Shown here in pieces: positions 16,012 to 24,375 of a stretch of 64,000 nt of DNA. Location of the stretch: contig NZ_JAJNDB010000005.1 of assembly GCF_021026375.1 (NCBI RefSeq), forward strand, positions 62,001-126,000. Direction: 5' to 3'. The position numbers were made by a program, and so were the translations under genes. The notes under the pieces were generated by a model. That model was not told the DNA's origin, did no database searches, and saw nothing but the letters and a program-made list of their open reading frames with translations. The DNA comes from Actinomycetospora endophytica (GTDB taxonomy: Bacteria > Actinomycetota > Actinomycetes > Mycobacteriales > Pseudonocardiaceae). The number at the start of each line of letters is the position of its first letter. Position 1 is the stretch's first letter.

Positions 16012-17186
16012 CACGCGCCCCCCACCAGGGTCGACGGCGTCACCGGCGCCGGGCGCGGCGCGGGCAGCGGGGGCAGCACCTCGGTCACGCCCGCTAGCGG
16101 GCGGCGGCGGCCGGCGATCCGCTCGTAGAGCTCGTCGATGCGCCCGGTCACCGCGGCCATCCCGTAGTGGTCCATCACGGCCGGCTCGCTGCGCCGCGAG
16201 CGCGGTGCCGCGAGCTCCTCGGCGATCGCCTCGCGCATCCCCGCGACGGTGCCCGGCACGTGCCGCGCGCGGTCGGTGGCGATCCCCTCGAGGGCCGGGC
16301 AGGTGGTGTAGAGCGCCGGGACCCCGTTGGTCAGCGCCTCGAGGACGGAAAGCCCGAAGGTCTCCTGCTCGGAGCTCGCGATGAACAGATCGAGCGAGGA
16401 GAGGACCGCCGCGACGTCGTGACGCTCCCCCGCGAACGTGATCCAGGGTGCCGCCCCGGACGTCTCGGCGACCGCCTCCAGGTGGGCGCGCTCCGCGCCG
16501 TCGCCGACGACGAGCAGGCGCACCGTCGGCCCGAGCAGCGGCGCGGCGGCCTCGATGACCAGGTCGAACCGCTTGTTCGGGTCGAGGCGGCCCAGCACTC
16601 CGACGACGGTGGCCGCCGCGGGCAGTCCGAGCTGGTCGCGGACCTCGGCGCCGGCCACCGGGTCGGCGGCGACCCGGTCGAGGTCCAGCCCGTTCGGGAT
16701 GATCTCGATCTTGCGCTCGGGTACGCCCCACCGCGCGAGCCGCTCCCGCACGGCCGGGGAGACCGCGATGGTGACGTCGGAGCACACGTCGCTGGCGAGG
16801 TAGAGCGCCCGCACGCCGGAGGTCATCCGCCGGCGCTCCAGGTGGGTCTCCCCGATGGAGTGCTCGGTGGTGACGACGACGGGCACGCCCGCCAGGCGTG
16901 CGGCCAGCCGGCCGTAGATGCACGACCGGTAGAGGTGGACGTGCACCACCTCGTAGCGGCCCCGGCGCATCAGGGCGGCCAGCCGCGCGACCGCGGACAG
17001 CTCGGTGTTGCCGGTCATCCCGAGGTCACGCACCCGACCCCCGTCGGCGACGATCATCTCCGCCACCGGGCCGGGGTTGTAGAGCGTGACGACGTCGGAG
17101 TCGTGGCGGGTGTGCCGCAGCAGCGACCGCAGCTGGAGCTCGGCGCCGCCGACGCCGAGGCCGGTGATGACGTGCAGGACCTTCAC
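16011..17186 (-). CDS. GT4-family glycosyltransferase
   Basis: A 391-residue cytoplasmic, membrane-associated glycosyltransferase of the GT-B fold. It begins with VLHVITGLGVGGAE, a typical GT4 donor-side loop, has VVHVHLYRS and IIPNGLDLD in the middle and the E-x7-E element SSEQETFGLSVLEALTNG in the C-terminal lobe. It should transfer a sugar from a nucleotide donor onto the lipid-linked repeat unit. The GTG at 17186 is preceded by GGAGG and overlaps the stop of the sugar-phosphate transferase gene, which makes it the likely second enzyme of repeat-unit assembly. The donor sugar is unknown. Confidence 0.87.
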   Translation of the reverse strand: MKVLHVITGLGVGGAELQLRSLLRHTRHDSDVVTLYNPGPVAEMIVADGGRVRDLGMTGNTELSAVARLAALMRRGRYEVVHVHLYRSCIYGRLAARLAGVPVVVTTEHSIGETHLERRRMTSGVRALYLASDVCSDVTIAVSPAVRERLARWGVPERKIEIIPNGLDLDRVAADPVAGAEVRDQLGLPAAATVVGVLGRLDPNKRFDLVIEAAAPLLGPTVRLLVVGDGAERAHLEAVAETSGAAPWITFAGERHDVAAVLSSLDLFIASSEQETFGLSVLEALTNGVPALYTTCPALEGIATDRARHVPGTVAGMREAIAEELAAPRSRRSEPAVMDHYGMAAVTGRIDELYERIAGRRRPLAGVTEVLPPLPAPRPAPVTPSTLVGGA

Positions 17187-18592
17187 GGTGGACCTCCGGG
17201 GGAACGAGGGGACGGCTCGCGGTCGCCGGCCGGCGCGAGGCGCAGGGAGGCGATGGTGCGGAGCAGGATCACGGCGTCGAGCCAGGGCGAGCGGTACTCG
17301 ACGTACTGCGAGTCGAAGCGGGCCCGGTCCTCGATCGGGGTGTCCCCGCACAGGCCGTGCACCTGGGCCCAGCCGGTGAGCCCGGCGCGGACGCGGAGCC
17401 GCGCGGGGTAGCCGGGCACGGTGCGGTCGAACCGCGCGGCGAACACCGGGCGTTCCGGGCGCGGTCCCACGAGTGCGAGCTCGCCGCGCACCACGCCCCA
17501 CAGCTGCGGCAGCTCGTCGACGTGGGAACGCCGCAGCAGCCGGCCCCACGGCGTGATCCGGTCGTGCGGGACCGCCCAGGATCCGTCCTCGGGCCCGCTG
17601 ATCGTCCGGATCTTGGTGACGCGCACCGGCCGGCCGCCCCGCGACAGCCGCCACTGGCGGAAGAACGCGGGGCCGCGGCCGGCGAGCCCCGCGGGGCCGG
17701 CGAGCGCCGCCGCCGCGAGGACCACCGGGCCGGTGAGCACGAGGAGCGCCGCGGCCAGGACCACCTCGACGCCCCGCCGCGCCCGGCCGGCGAGCGAGCC
17801 CTCGCCCACGACACCGCGCAGCGCCACGAGCGGGGTGCCCCAGAGGTCGTCGAGGTGGGCCTGCGGCAGGTCCATGCCCGACCGGTCGAGCCGCGGCACG
17901 ACCCACACCCGGGCCCCGCGCTCCCGGGCCGCGTACAGCACGTCCGTGAGGTCGTCGAGAGCCTCGCCCGCCGGGAAGGCGACCACCACCCGCGTGATCC
18001 CCTCCTCGGCCACGAGCCGGGGCAGGTCGGCGGGTCGTCCCCGGCAGAGGGCGGCGACCCCGTCCGGTGGGTCGTCGAGCAGGCCGCACGGCACCAGCCC
18101 GAGCTCGGGGTGCTCGGCCATCACCCGGGCCAGCCGCAGGCCGGTCGCGCCGGCCCCGACGACGAGCGTGGGCTCGCCGCCGCCCCGGCGCCGGCGGGTC
18201 CGCTCGGCGGCGGCCGTCGCGATGTGCAGGGCCGCGACGAGGACGGCGGTGACGGCGACCGCGGCCACCGGCACCCAGGGAGCGGTCCGGCCGGACGTGA
18301 CCAGCACGAGCACCGGCAGCGGCAGGCCCGCCGCGACGGCGAGGCGGGGCACCCGCAGCCCGACCTCGGTGGTGATGCGCGGCCGGTAGGCCCGGTCGAG
18401 AGCGAGCAGGAGCACGGTGGCCGCGCCGTAGCCCACCGCGACCGGGACGCCGAACCCCGCCACCACACCCACGACGGTGGCCGCGGCCATGTCGAGGGCG
18501 GGGCGCAGCCCGGCGACCGCCTCCGGTCGTCCGCGGTGGGGAGACGGCGGTCGCGGCTCGCACCGCGCCGCCGTCTCGGCGGCCGCCGTCAC
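17183..18592 (-). CDS. Polyprenyl-phosphate sugar-1-phosphate transferase (exopolysaccharide initiation)
   Basis: A 469-residue WbaP/CpsE-like initiating enzyme that transfers a sugar-1-phosphate to undecaprenyl phosphate. Four predicted N-terminal helices (about residues 25-130) are followed by a Rossmann-like region (GAGATGLRLARV), another helix, and the conserved C-terminal catalytic domain with FFRQWRLSRGGRP, KIRTI, DELPQLWGVVRGELALVGPRPE, RAGLTGWAQVHG and QYVEYRSPWLD. All the key family blocks are present. The first block is slightly atypical, with QWRLSRGG where KRxGxxG is usual. The GTG at 18592 overlaps the stop of the ATP-grasp/flavoprotein gene by 4 bases. This commits the operon to lipid-linked repeat-unit synthesis and ties it to the carrier recycled by UppP. 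Confidence 0.9.
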   Translation of the reverse strand: MTAAAETAARCEPRPPSPHRGRPEAVAGLRPALDMAAATVVGVVAGFGVPVAVGYGAATVLLLALDRAYRPRITTEVGLRVPRLAVAAGLPLPVLVLVTSGRTAPWVPVAAVAVTAVLVAALHIATAAAERTRRRRGGGEPTLVVGAGATGLRLARVMAEHPELGLVPCGLLDDPPDGVAALCRGRPADLPRLVAEEGITRVVVAFPAGEALDDLTDVLYAARERGARVWVVPRLDRSGMDLPQAHLDDLWGTPLVALRGVVGEGSLAGRARRGVEVVLAAALLVLTGPVVLAAAALAGPAGLAGRGPAFFRQWRLSRGGRPVRVTKIRTISGPEDGSWAVPHDRITPWGRLLRRSHVDELPQLWGVVRGELALVGPRPERPVFAARFDRTVPGYPARLRVRAGLTGWAQVHGLCGDTPIEDRARFDSQYVEYRSPWLDAVILLRTIASLRLAPAGDREPSPRSPGGPP

Positions 18593-21069
18593 CCCCGGGC
18601 CCGAGCCGAGACGGGCGCGGGGAGTGACGCGGTGAGACCACGCGTGCAGGCGACGGCGGCGTGCGCCGAGCCGTACGCGAACCGCATGACCGGGCCGAGG
18701 CTCGGGGCCACGGCCGGACCGCAGAAGAACAGGCCGGGCACCGAGGACTCGTACTCCGCGGTCACCGACGGGGTGCCGCCCAGGGTGTCGACGCGCGCGA
18801 TCAGGGACGGGTCGAGGAACCCGATCCGGGACAGGTCGATCCGGTAGCCGGTCCCGGCCAGCACGTGGTCGGCGTGCAGGACGTGGCGGCGGCCCTCGGT
18901 GTCGCGCAGGTCGAGCCGGACCTCGTCGCCGTCGGTGCCCGCGGACTCGACGCGGTGCCCGAGCAGCGTCGGGATCACGCCCTCCACCCGGGGCCGCAGC
19001 CAGTAGGCGCCGGCCGGGCCGAGGGCCGTCCGGGCCCGGGTCAGGCGGGTGCCCGCGGGCAGGCGCCGGAACAGGTCGGGCTGGGTGGAGTAGAACCACG
19101 TGCCCCACCCCGAGCCCAGTGGTGCCTCGGGCTCGCGGATGCGCCGCCACACCGAGCGCTGGGCGGCGAGCGGGTCACCGTTCCACGCGATCCGGCGCTC
19201 CCGGGCGACGATGCGCGTGTCGGCCCCGGACTCGTGCAGCAGCGCGGCGCTCTCCAGCGCCGACTGGCCGGCGCCGAGCACGACGACGCGGCGCCCGGAG
19301 AAGTCGGCGAGGTCGGCCTGGTCGCTGGTGTGCGACGCGAGCCGCGCCGGCAGCTCGGCCAGCTCGGGGGGCATCGCGGCGGCCCCGGTGATCCCGGTCG
19401 CGACCACCACCTGGGTGGCCTGCACGACCTCGCCGTCGCCGAGCTCGACGCGGAACCCGCCGGTGTCGGCGGTGAGCCCGACGACCGGGACCTCCTCGAC
19501 GCCCGGGACGCGCTCCCGGGCGAACCACTCGCCGTAGGCGATGAACGTGTCGAGCGCGACGGGCAGGCCGTAGTCGGCGTAGGGCGTCTCGGTGCGCGCG
19601 CAGTAGGCCTGGAGGCCGTGGGTGCCGTCGGGGTCGGAGAGGCTCGAGGCGTGCCCCTGCGACTTGAGGTACATCCCCTTGGGCATCGTCTTCCAGGCCT
19701 GCATGACGCGTCCGAACTGCCGGACCCGCAGCCCGGTGGCGGCCAGGTGCGCCCCGAGCGACAGGCCGTAGGGCCCGGCACCGATGACGACGACGTCGGT
19801 GCGTTCCGACATGGTGGGTTCCTCCCGGGGATCGAGCGGTGTGGTCGAGGTGGGGGTCGGCGGGGGGTGCGGGGCCCGGCGGGCCGCGCGCCCGAGGGCG
19901 GTCGCGGTCGTGCGCGCGGTCATCAGCGCGAACGGCAGCGGGTCGTCGGCGGCGAACCAGGCGGGTTCGTCGACGCCGCGCATCGACGCCGCCCAGGCCC
20001 GCGCGCCGAGCTCCCCGCGCCGGGCGTGGGCGATCGCGGAGAGCGGGTCGTAGGGCTCGACGAGGAAGCGCCGCGGGCCGGGCGGGTCGTCCGGGACCGG
20101 ACGGCCGGTGAGATCGAGGTGGGCGGCGACGGCGACGTCGGTGCCCCGCGCGCCGCGGAACATCCGGAACTGGGCGCCGGGGCGCGGGTTGGCGTCAAGG
20201 AGCTTCGCGACGCCGTCGACGGGGTCGACCCGCAGGTCCAGGTCGACGACGCCGCGGTACCCGGCGCGGCGCAGGAACCCGGTCGCGGTGGCGGCCAGCT
20301 CCGGCCAGGGCTCGACCCGGCCGAGGCTGGTCAGCCCGGCGTGCGCCGGGTAGGAGCGCTCCTTGACCCCGGTCCCGACGAACACCGCCGTGCCGGAGCC
20401 GTCGAGGTAGGCGTGGACGAACCAGTCCTGCGGCCCGGAGTCCAGCGGCGCGAGGTACTCCTGGAGCAGCAGCGAGCCGGGGTGTGCGGTGACCTCGGCG
20501 GCGAGCGTCTCGAGCTCGGCCGGGGTGCGCACCAGCGACGTGCTCGGCCGGCCGGGCCCGTCCCAGGCGGTCGCGCGCTTGACCACCACCGGGAGCCCGG
20601 TCTCCGCCGCGAACGCCGCGACCTGCTCGGCGGTCGCCGCGGGCTCGGTGCGGGGGCAGGGCATGCCGTGCTCGGCGCACAGGACCGGCAGGGCGGCCTT
20701 GTCGGCGAGGCGGCGGGGCAGTTCGGCGGGCACGCGGGGGAACAGGTAGCGGTCCCGCAGGGCGTCGCCGTGCTCGGCGAGCAGGGTCGCGCCGCCGTCG
20801 TCGGTGGTGAGCAGGACTGCGGGGCGGCCCAGCGCCGTCGCGATCTCCTCGAGCCGGGCGAGGACCGCGTCACGGCCCACCGCCCACGGCCAGCGCCGGT
20901 GCAGGTACCGGGACCGGGCCAGCGGGGTCCAGGGGTGCTCGACCACGGCGTGCACGGCCACCCCGCGGGCGCCGAGCGAGCGCACGACGCCCAGCGCACC
21001 GTGGTGCATGACGTTGCGGTCGGTCCGCAGCAGGACCGCCGGGACTCCGGTGTCGAGGGCGGGCGGCAC
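18589..21069 (-). CDS. ATP-grasp ligase fused to a flavin monooxygenase-like domain
   Basis: One open frame of 826 codons joins two enzymes. Residues 1-about 395 are an ATP-grasp protein (VVVKRATAWDGPGRPS in the ATP lid region, LLQEYLAP, and VDLDLR with DANPRPGAQF near its end), a family that ligates carboxylates to amines or thiols. Residues 419-826 are an FAD/NADPH oxidoreductase with GAGPYG (about 429), GAGQSA (NADPH site) and a C-terminal GTGYRIDL, similar to lysine/ornithine N-hydroxylases and flavin monooxygenases. A Pro/Thr linker joins them. At the junction there is an ATG at 19812 preceded by GGGAGGAA at ideal spacing, so the flavoprotein can also be made alone. The GTG at 21069 follows the dehydrogenase stop. 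The combination suggests amide ligation of an oxidised amino acid to a sugar acid; substrates are unknown. Confidence 0.8.
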   Translation of the reverse strand: MPPALDTGVPAVLLRTDRNVMHHGALGVVRSLGARGVAVHAVVEHPWTPLARSRYLHRRWPWAVGRDAVLARLEEIATALGRPAVLLTTDDGGATLLAEHGDALRDRYLFPRVPAELPRRLADKAALPVLCAEHGMPCPRTEPAATAEQVAAFAAETGLPVVVKRATAWDGPGRPSTSLVRTPAELETLAAEVTAHPGSLLLQEYLAPLDSGPQDWFVHAYLDGSGTAVFVGTGVKERSYPAHAGLTSLGRVEPWPELAATATGFLRRAGYRGVVDLDLRVDPVDGVAKLLDANPRPGAQFRMFRGARGTDVAVAAHLDLTGRPVPDDPPGPRRFLVEPYDPLSAIAHARRGELGARAWAASMRGVDEPAWFAADDPLPFALMTARTTATALGRAARRAPHPPPTPTSTTPLDPREEPTMSERTDVVVIGAGPYGLSLGAHLAATGLRVRQFGRVMQAWKTMPKGMYLKSQGHASSLSDPDGTHGLQAYCARTETPYADYGLPVALDTFIAYGEWFARERVPGVEEVPVVGLTADTGGFRVELGDGEVVQATQVVVATGITGAAAMPPELAELPARLASHTSDQADLADFSGRRVVVLGAGQSALESAALLHESGADTRIVARERRIAWNGDPLAAQRSVWRRIREPEAPLGSGWGTWFYSTQPDLFRRLPAGTRLTRARTALGPAGAYWLRPRVEGVIPTLLGHRVESAGTDGDEVRLDLRDTEGRRHVLHADHVLAGTGYRIDLSRIGFLDPSLIARVDTLGGTPSVTAEYESSVPGLFFCGPAVAPSLGPVMRFAYGSAHAAVACTRGLTASLPAPVSARARG

Positions 21070-21070
21070 G

Positions 21071-22423
21071 TCAGACCACCTCCCGCGCCGTGCCCGGGGC
21101 GCCGAAGCGGTAGGTCGCGTCGAGCACCCGCGGGCAGCGCCGCACCCAGTCGTGGTCGACGCCGGGGTGCACGACCTGGACGATCGCGAGGTCCCAGCTG
21201 CCCGCGCCGGGGTCCGGCTCGGAGCGCAGCACCCGGCCGTCGGCGAGACGGATCTCCGGCATGAGCGGGTCGTGGTAGGACACGGCGGCGCCGCGGTCGG
21301 CCAGCGCGGCGATCAGCGGCAGCGCAGGCGACTCCCGCACGTCGCGGACCCCCGCCTTGTAGCTCACGCCCGCGACGACGACCCGCGCGCCGGCGAGGTC
21401 GACCCCGTCGGCAGCGAGCATCTCCCCGGCGCGCTCGGCGACGCGGTGGGGCCGGTCCTCGATGGCGCTCATCGCCGCGCCGACCACCGGCGCCGCCGTC
21501 CCGGTGCCCCGCAGCTGCCAGAGCAGGTAGTGCGGGTCGCACGGGATGCAGTGCCCGCCGACGCCCGGCCCGGGGAACGCGCCGAGGAACCCGTAGGGCT
21601 TCGTCCCCGCGGCCAGGGTGACCTCGATGGGGTCGAGGCCCAGCGCCCCGCACGCGTCGGCGAACTCGTTGGCCAGCGCCAGCGAGACCGCCCGGAAGAT
21701 GTTCTCGTAGAGCTTGGTCAGCTCCGCGGCCTCCGGGGAGCTCACGAGGAACACCGAGTCGGTGAGCGCGGCGATGACCGCCGCGGCGGCCGAGGCGCAG
21801 TCGGCGGTGATGCCGCCGACCACCCGAGGGGTCTCGCGCTGGCGGTGGTCGTGGTTGCCGGGGTCGATCCGTTCCGGGCTGAACGCGACGTGGACGTCGG
21901 TGCCCGGCACCAGTCCGCGCGCGTGCAGCGGCTCGGCCAGCAGCTCCCGGGTGGTGCCGACGTAGGTGGTGGAGGTGAGCACGACGACCTGCCCGGGCCG
22001 GGCGTGCTCGACGACGGCCTCGCAGGCGCCGCGCAGGGCCCGCAGGTCGGGGGTGCGGTCGTCCTGGACGGGCGTGGGCACGCACACGATCACCACGTCG
22101 GCCTCGGCGATCGCCGCGGGGTCGGGGGTGAGGTCGATCCGCCCGGCGTCGAGCACCAGTTCCAGGGCGCGGGCCGAGTCGTCGTCGAGATCGACGTCCC
22201 GCGCGGCGATCGCGGCCAGCCGGGCCGGGTCGACGTCGACGCCGATCACGCGGTCGGTCGCGTCCTGCACGGCCAGCGCGGTGGGGAGCCCGACGTAACC
22301 GAGCCCGACGACGGCGACCGTGCCCAGCCGCGCTGCCCCGACCGGCCGCGCGAACGCGACGAGGTCGTCGGAGAGCAGCCGCTCGCGACCGTTGATCGCG
22401 AGGGACAGGGACGCTGCGGCCAT
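21071..22423 (-). CDS. UDP-sugar 6-dehydrogenase (UDP-ManNAc/UDP-GlcNAc dehydrogenase type)
   Basis: A 450-residue NAD-dependent enzyme that oxidises the C6 hydroxyl of a UDP-sugar to a uronic acid in two steps. It has the Rossmann GLGYVGLPTAL (residues 40-50), KLYENIFRAVSLALANEF in the central helix, and the catalytic Cys292 in GGHCIPCDPHYL, features of the WecC/WbpA branch acting on N-acetylhexosamines. The ATG at 22423 was chosen because it follows GGGAGT and avoids a 38-base overlap with the upstream gene; a GTG at 22510 would add 29 Pro-rich residues. It presumably provides uronic acid residues whose carboxylates could be targets of the adjacent ATP-grasp ligase (inference). Confidence 0.88.
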   Translation of the reverse strand: MAAASLSLAINGRERLLSDDLVAFARPVGAARLGTVAVVGLGYVGLPTALAVQDATDRVIGVDVDPARLAAIAARDVDLDDDSARALELVLDAGRIDLTPDPAAIAEADVVIVCVPTPVQDDRTPDLRALRGACEAVVEHARPGQVVVLTSTTYVGTTRELLAEPLHARGLVPGTDVHVAFSPERIDPGNHDHRQRETPRVVGGITADCASAAAAVIAALTDSVFLVSSPEAAELTKLYENIFRAVSLALANEFADACGALGLDPIEVTLAAGTKPYGFLGAFPGPGVGGHCIPCDPHYLLWQLRGTGTAAPVVGAAMSAIEDRPHRVAERAGEMLAADGVDLAGARVVVAGVSYKAGVRDVRESPALPLIAALADRGAAVSYHDPLMPEIRLADGRVLRSEPDPGAGSWDLAIVQVVHPGVDHDWVRRCPRVLDATYRFGAPGTAREVV

Positions 22424-22472
22424 CGGGACTCCCACGGGGGCTGGTGTCGGCGGCGGGGGCTCCGCCGGAAAC

Positions 22473-23630
22473 TCAGCCTGCGGCGGGAGAGGGCAGGGGT
22501 CCTCGGCCATCCACGTGAGTCGCTCTACGCTCCTCGGCCGACCGGGCGAGGGCCCGCAGGGTCAGCGCGGCGAGCCCGTCGAGGGTGCGGCGGACGTCGA
22601 AGCGCTGCGCGTGGCGCCCGGCCGCGACCCCCTCGGCCCGGCAGCGCGCGGGGTCGGACAGCCGCGTCACGACCGCGTCGGCGAGGGCGCGGGGGTCGTC
22701 CGGCGGCACATGGGCCCCGGTCCCCTCCCCCACGGCGTCGACGAGCCCCGCCACTTCGGTGACGACCACCGGGCGCGCCGTCGCGAGGGCCTCGAGCAGC
22801 GCCAGGGAGAGCCCCTCCCAGCGGGACGGGAGGACGACGACGTCGGCGGCGGCGAGCCAGGGCCGGACGTCGTCGACGTGCCCCGCGCCGTGCACGCCGG
22901 CGACGGTGACCGGCGCGCCCGGCCCCGGATCCCCGACGAGGACCAGCCGGGCGTCCGGGAGCGCGCCGCGGACCGCGGGCCAGGCCCGGAGCAGGACGTC
23001 CTGCCCCTTCTGGCGGCACACCCGGCCGACGCAGACCGCGAGCGGGACGCCCTGCTCGAGGCCCAGCGCGTCTCGCGCGGCGGCGCGGGCCGCGGCGTCG
23101 GCGGGCCGGAAGCGGGTCAGGTCGACGCCGTTGTGCACCAGGGCCCGGGGGCCGGGGATGCGCGCGTCGCGGGCCAGCTGCGCCTCGCCCGGTCCGACGC
23201 AGACGCAGGCGTCGCTCCACCGCGCAGCGTGCCGCTCCCACTGCCGCGCCGCCCCGCGCAGTGCCGGCCCGGCCGCGGCCAGCCAGGACCAGCCGTGCGG
23301 CTGGACGAGGGTCGGGACCGCCGCGCGCAGTGCGAGCCGCCCGGCCAGGCCCGCCTTCGCGGAGTGCAGGTGGACCAGGTCCGGGTCGACGTCGCGGACG
23401 ACGCCGACGAGCGAGCCCGCCTCCCGTGGCACCCACGGTCCGGGGTCCCGACGGGCGTGCCAGGGGCGGTGGGCCACGCCGTGCGCGGCGAGCGCGCCCG
23501 GGAGCGCACCGGTCGGCGGGCAGGCGACGACCACGTCCCAGCCGCGGGCGCGCTGGTCCGCGGCCACCTGCGCGACGTAGGCCGCGACCCCGCCGTCCAC
23601 GGGTTGGCTGACGTGCAGGACCCGGGGCAC
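22473..23630 (-). CDS. GT4-family glycosyltransferase
   Basis: A 385-residue GT-B glycosyltransferase. The N-terminal VLHVSQPVDGGVAAYV, the middle PHGWSW and HNGVDLTRF, and the C-terminal E-x7-E element PSRWEGLSLALLEALATARPVVV are typical for GT4 enzymes. It lies between the deacetylase gene (stop one base upstream of its GTG) and the UDP-sugar dehydrogenase, and should add one sugar of the repeat unit at the inner face of the membrane. Donor and acceptor cannot be deduced. Confidence 0.87.
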   Translation of the reverse strand: MPRVLHVSQPVDGGVAAYVAQVAADQRARGWDVVVACPPTGALPGALAAHGVAHRPWHARRDPGPWVPREAGSLVGVVRDVDPDLVHLHSAKAGLAGRLALRAAVPTLVQPHGWSWLAAAGPALRGAARQWERHAARWSDACVCVGPGEAQLARDARIPGPRALVHNGVDLTRFRPADAAARAAARDALGLEQGVPLAVCVGRVCRQKGQDVLLRAWPAVRGALPDARLVLVGDPGPGAPVTVAGVHGAGHVDDVRPWLAAADVVVLPSRWEGLSLALLEALATARPVVVTEVAGLVDAVGEGTGAHVPPDDPRALADAVVTRLSDPARCRAEGVAAGRHAQRFDVRRTLDGLAALTLRALARSAEERRATHVDGRGPLPSPAAG

Positions 23631-23631
23631 C

Positions 23632-24375
23632 TCAGCCCGGCCCCGCGGCGCCCGCCGGGGTGCGGGCCGGGACGGACCGCGCGGTCCCCACGGCGCCGCG
23701 GGCCTCGGCGACGAGGTGGCGGGCCCGCTTCGCCTCCAGGCGCAGCGCGCCGTCGACGTCCCCGACGTAGGTGCGGGGCAGCGCGAAGCGCCCGGGGCGT
23801 GCCGGGCGGCCGGTCGCGCAGGCGTACCCGAAGCCGGCCCGACGCACCGCCAGCACCGCGGCGTCGTCGTGGGCGCCGTAGGGGTAGCAGAAGCCGGGGA
23901 TCGGGCGCCCCACGACCCGGGTGAGCGCCGCGCGGCTGCCGGCGACCTCCTCGTCGAGGTCGGCTCCCGCGCCCAGCCGCACGTGGGTCATCCCGTGGGC
24001 GCCGATCTCCATCCCGGCGTCGGCGACCGCGCGGACCTCGTCGGCGGTCATCAGGTCCTTGTGCTCGCCGTCGGGGTCCCAGCGGTTGTGCCCGCCCGGC
24101 AGGCCCGCGATGACGAAGACGGTCGCGCGGAAGCCGTGGCGGCGCAGCAGCGGGACGGCCTCCTCGGCGAAGTCCCGGTACCCGTCATCGAAGGTCAGGG
24201 CCACCATCCCGCGACGGCGGGTGGAGAGCAGCTCGCCCAGACCGACCCCGACCAGGCCACGGCGGCGCATCCACCACAGCTGGGCGTCGAGGTGCTCCGG
24301 GCGCACGGTGACCAGGTACGGGTCGCGCTCGTAGGCCGCCACCGAGTGGTACATCAGGATCCAGGGCCACATCAC
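23632..24375 (-). CDS. Polysaccharide deacetylase (NodB homology domain), cytoplasmic form
   Basis: A 247-residue carbohydrate esterase family 4 protein with the metal-binding TFDDG (Asp63, Asp64) and HGMTH (His127, His131), and the later YPYGAHDD motif. It begins MYHSV, usual for this group. It lacks an obvious signal peptide, so it may act in the cytoplasm or be non-classically associated. It would remove acetyl groups from N-acetylglucosamine units or a related intermediate. The start (GTG at 24375, or the ATG at 24372) overlaps the stop of the larger deacetylase gene. Confidence 0.85.
   Translation of the reverse strand: MMWPWILMYHSVAAYERDPYLVTVRPEHLDAQLWWMRRRGLVGVGLGELLSTRRRGMVALTFDDGYRDFAEEAVPLLRRHGFRATVFVIAGLPGGHNRWDPDGEHKDLMTADEVRAVADAGMEIGAHGMTHVRLGAGADLDEEVAGSRAALTRVVGRPIPGFCYPYGAHDDAAVLAVRRAGFGYACATGRPARPGRFALPRTYVGDVDGALRLEAKRARHLVAEARGAVGTARSVPARTPAGAAGPG

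Noticed and set aside
15034..16923. A 629-codon minus-strand frame spanning the epimerase and part of the GT4 gene
   Set aside because: Only its end is the real epimerase; the first part is an Arg/Gly-rich out-of-frame reading of the glycosyltransferase.
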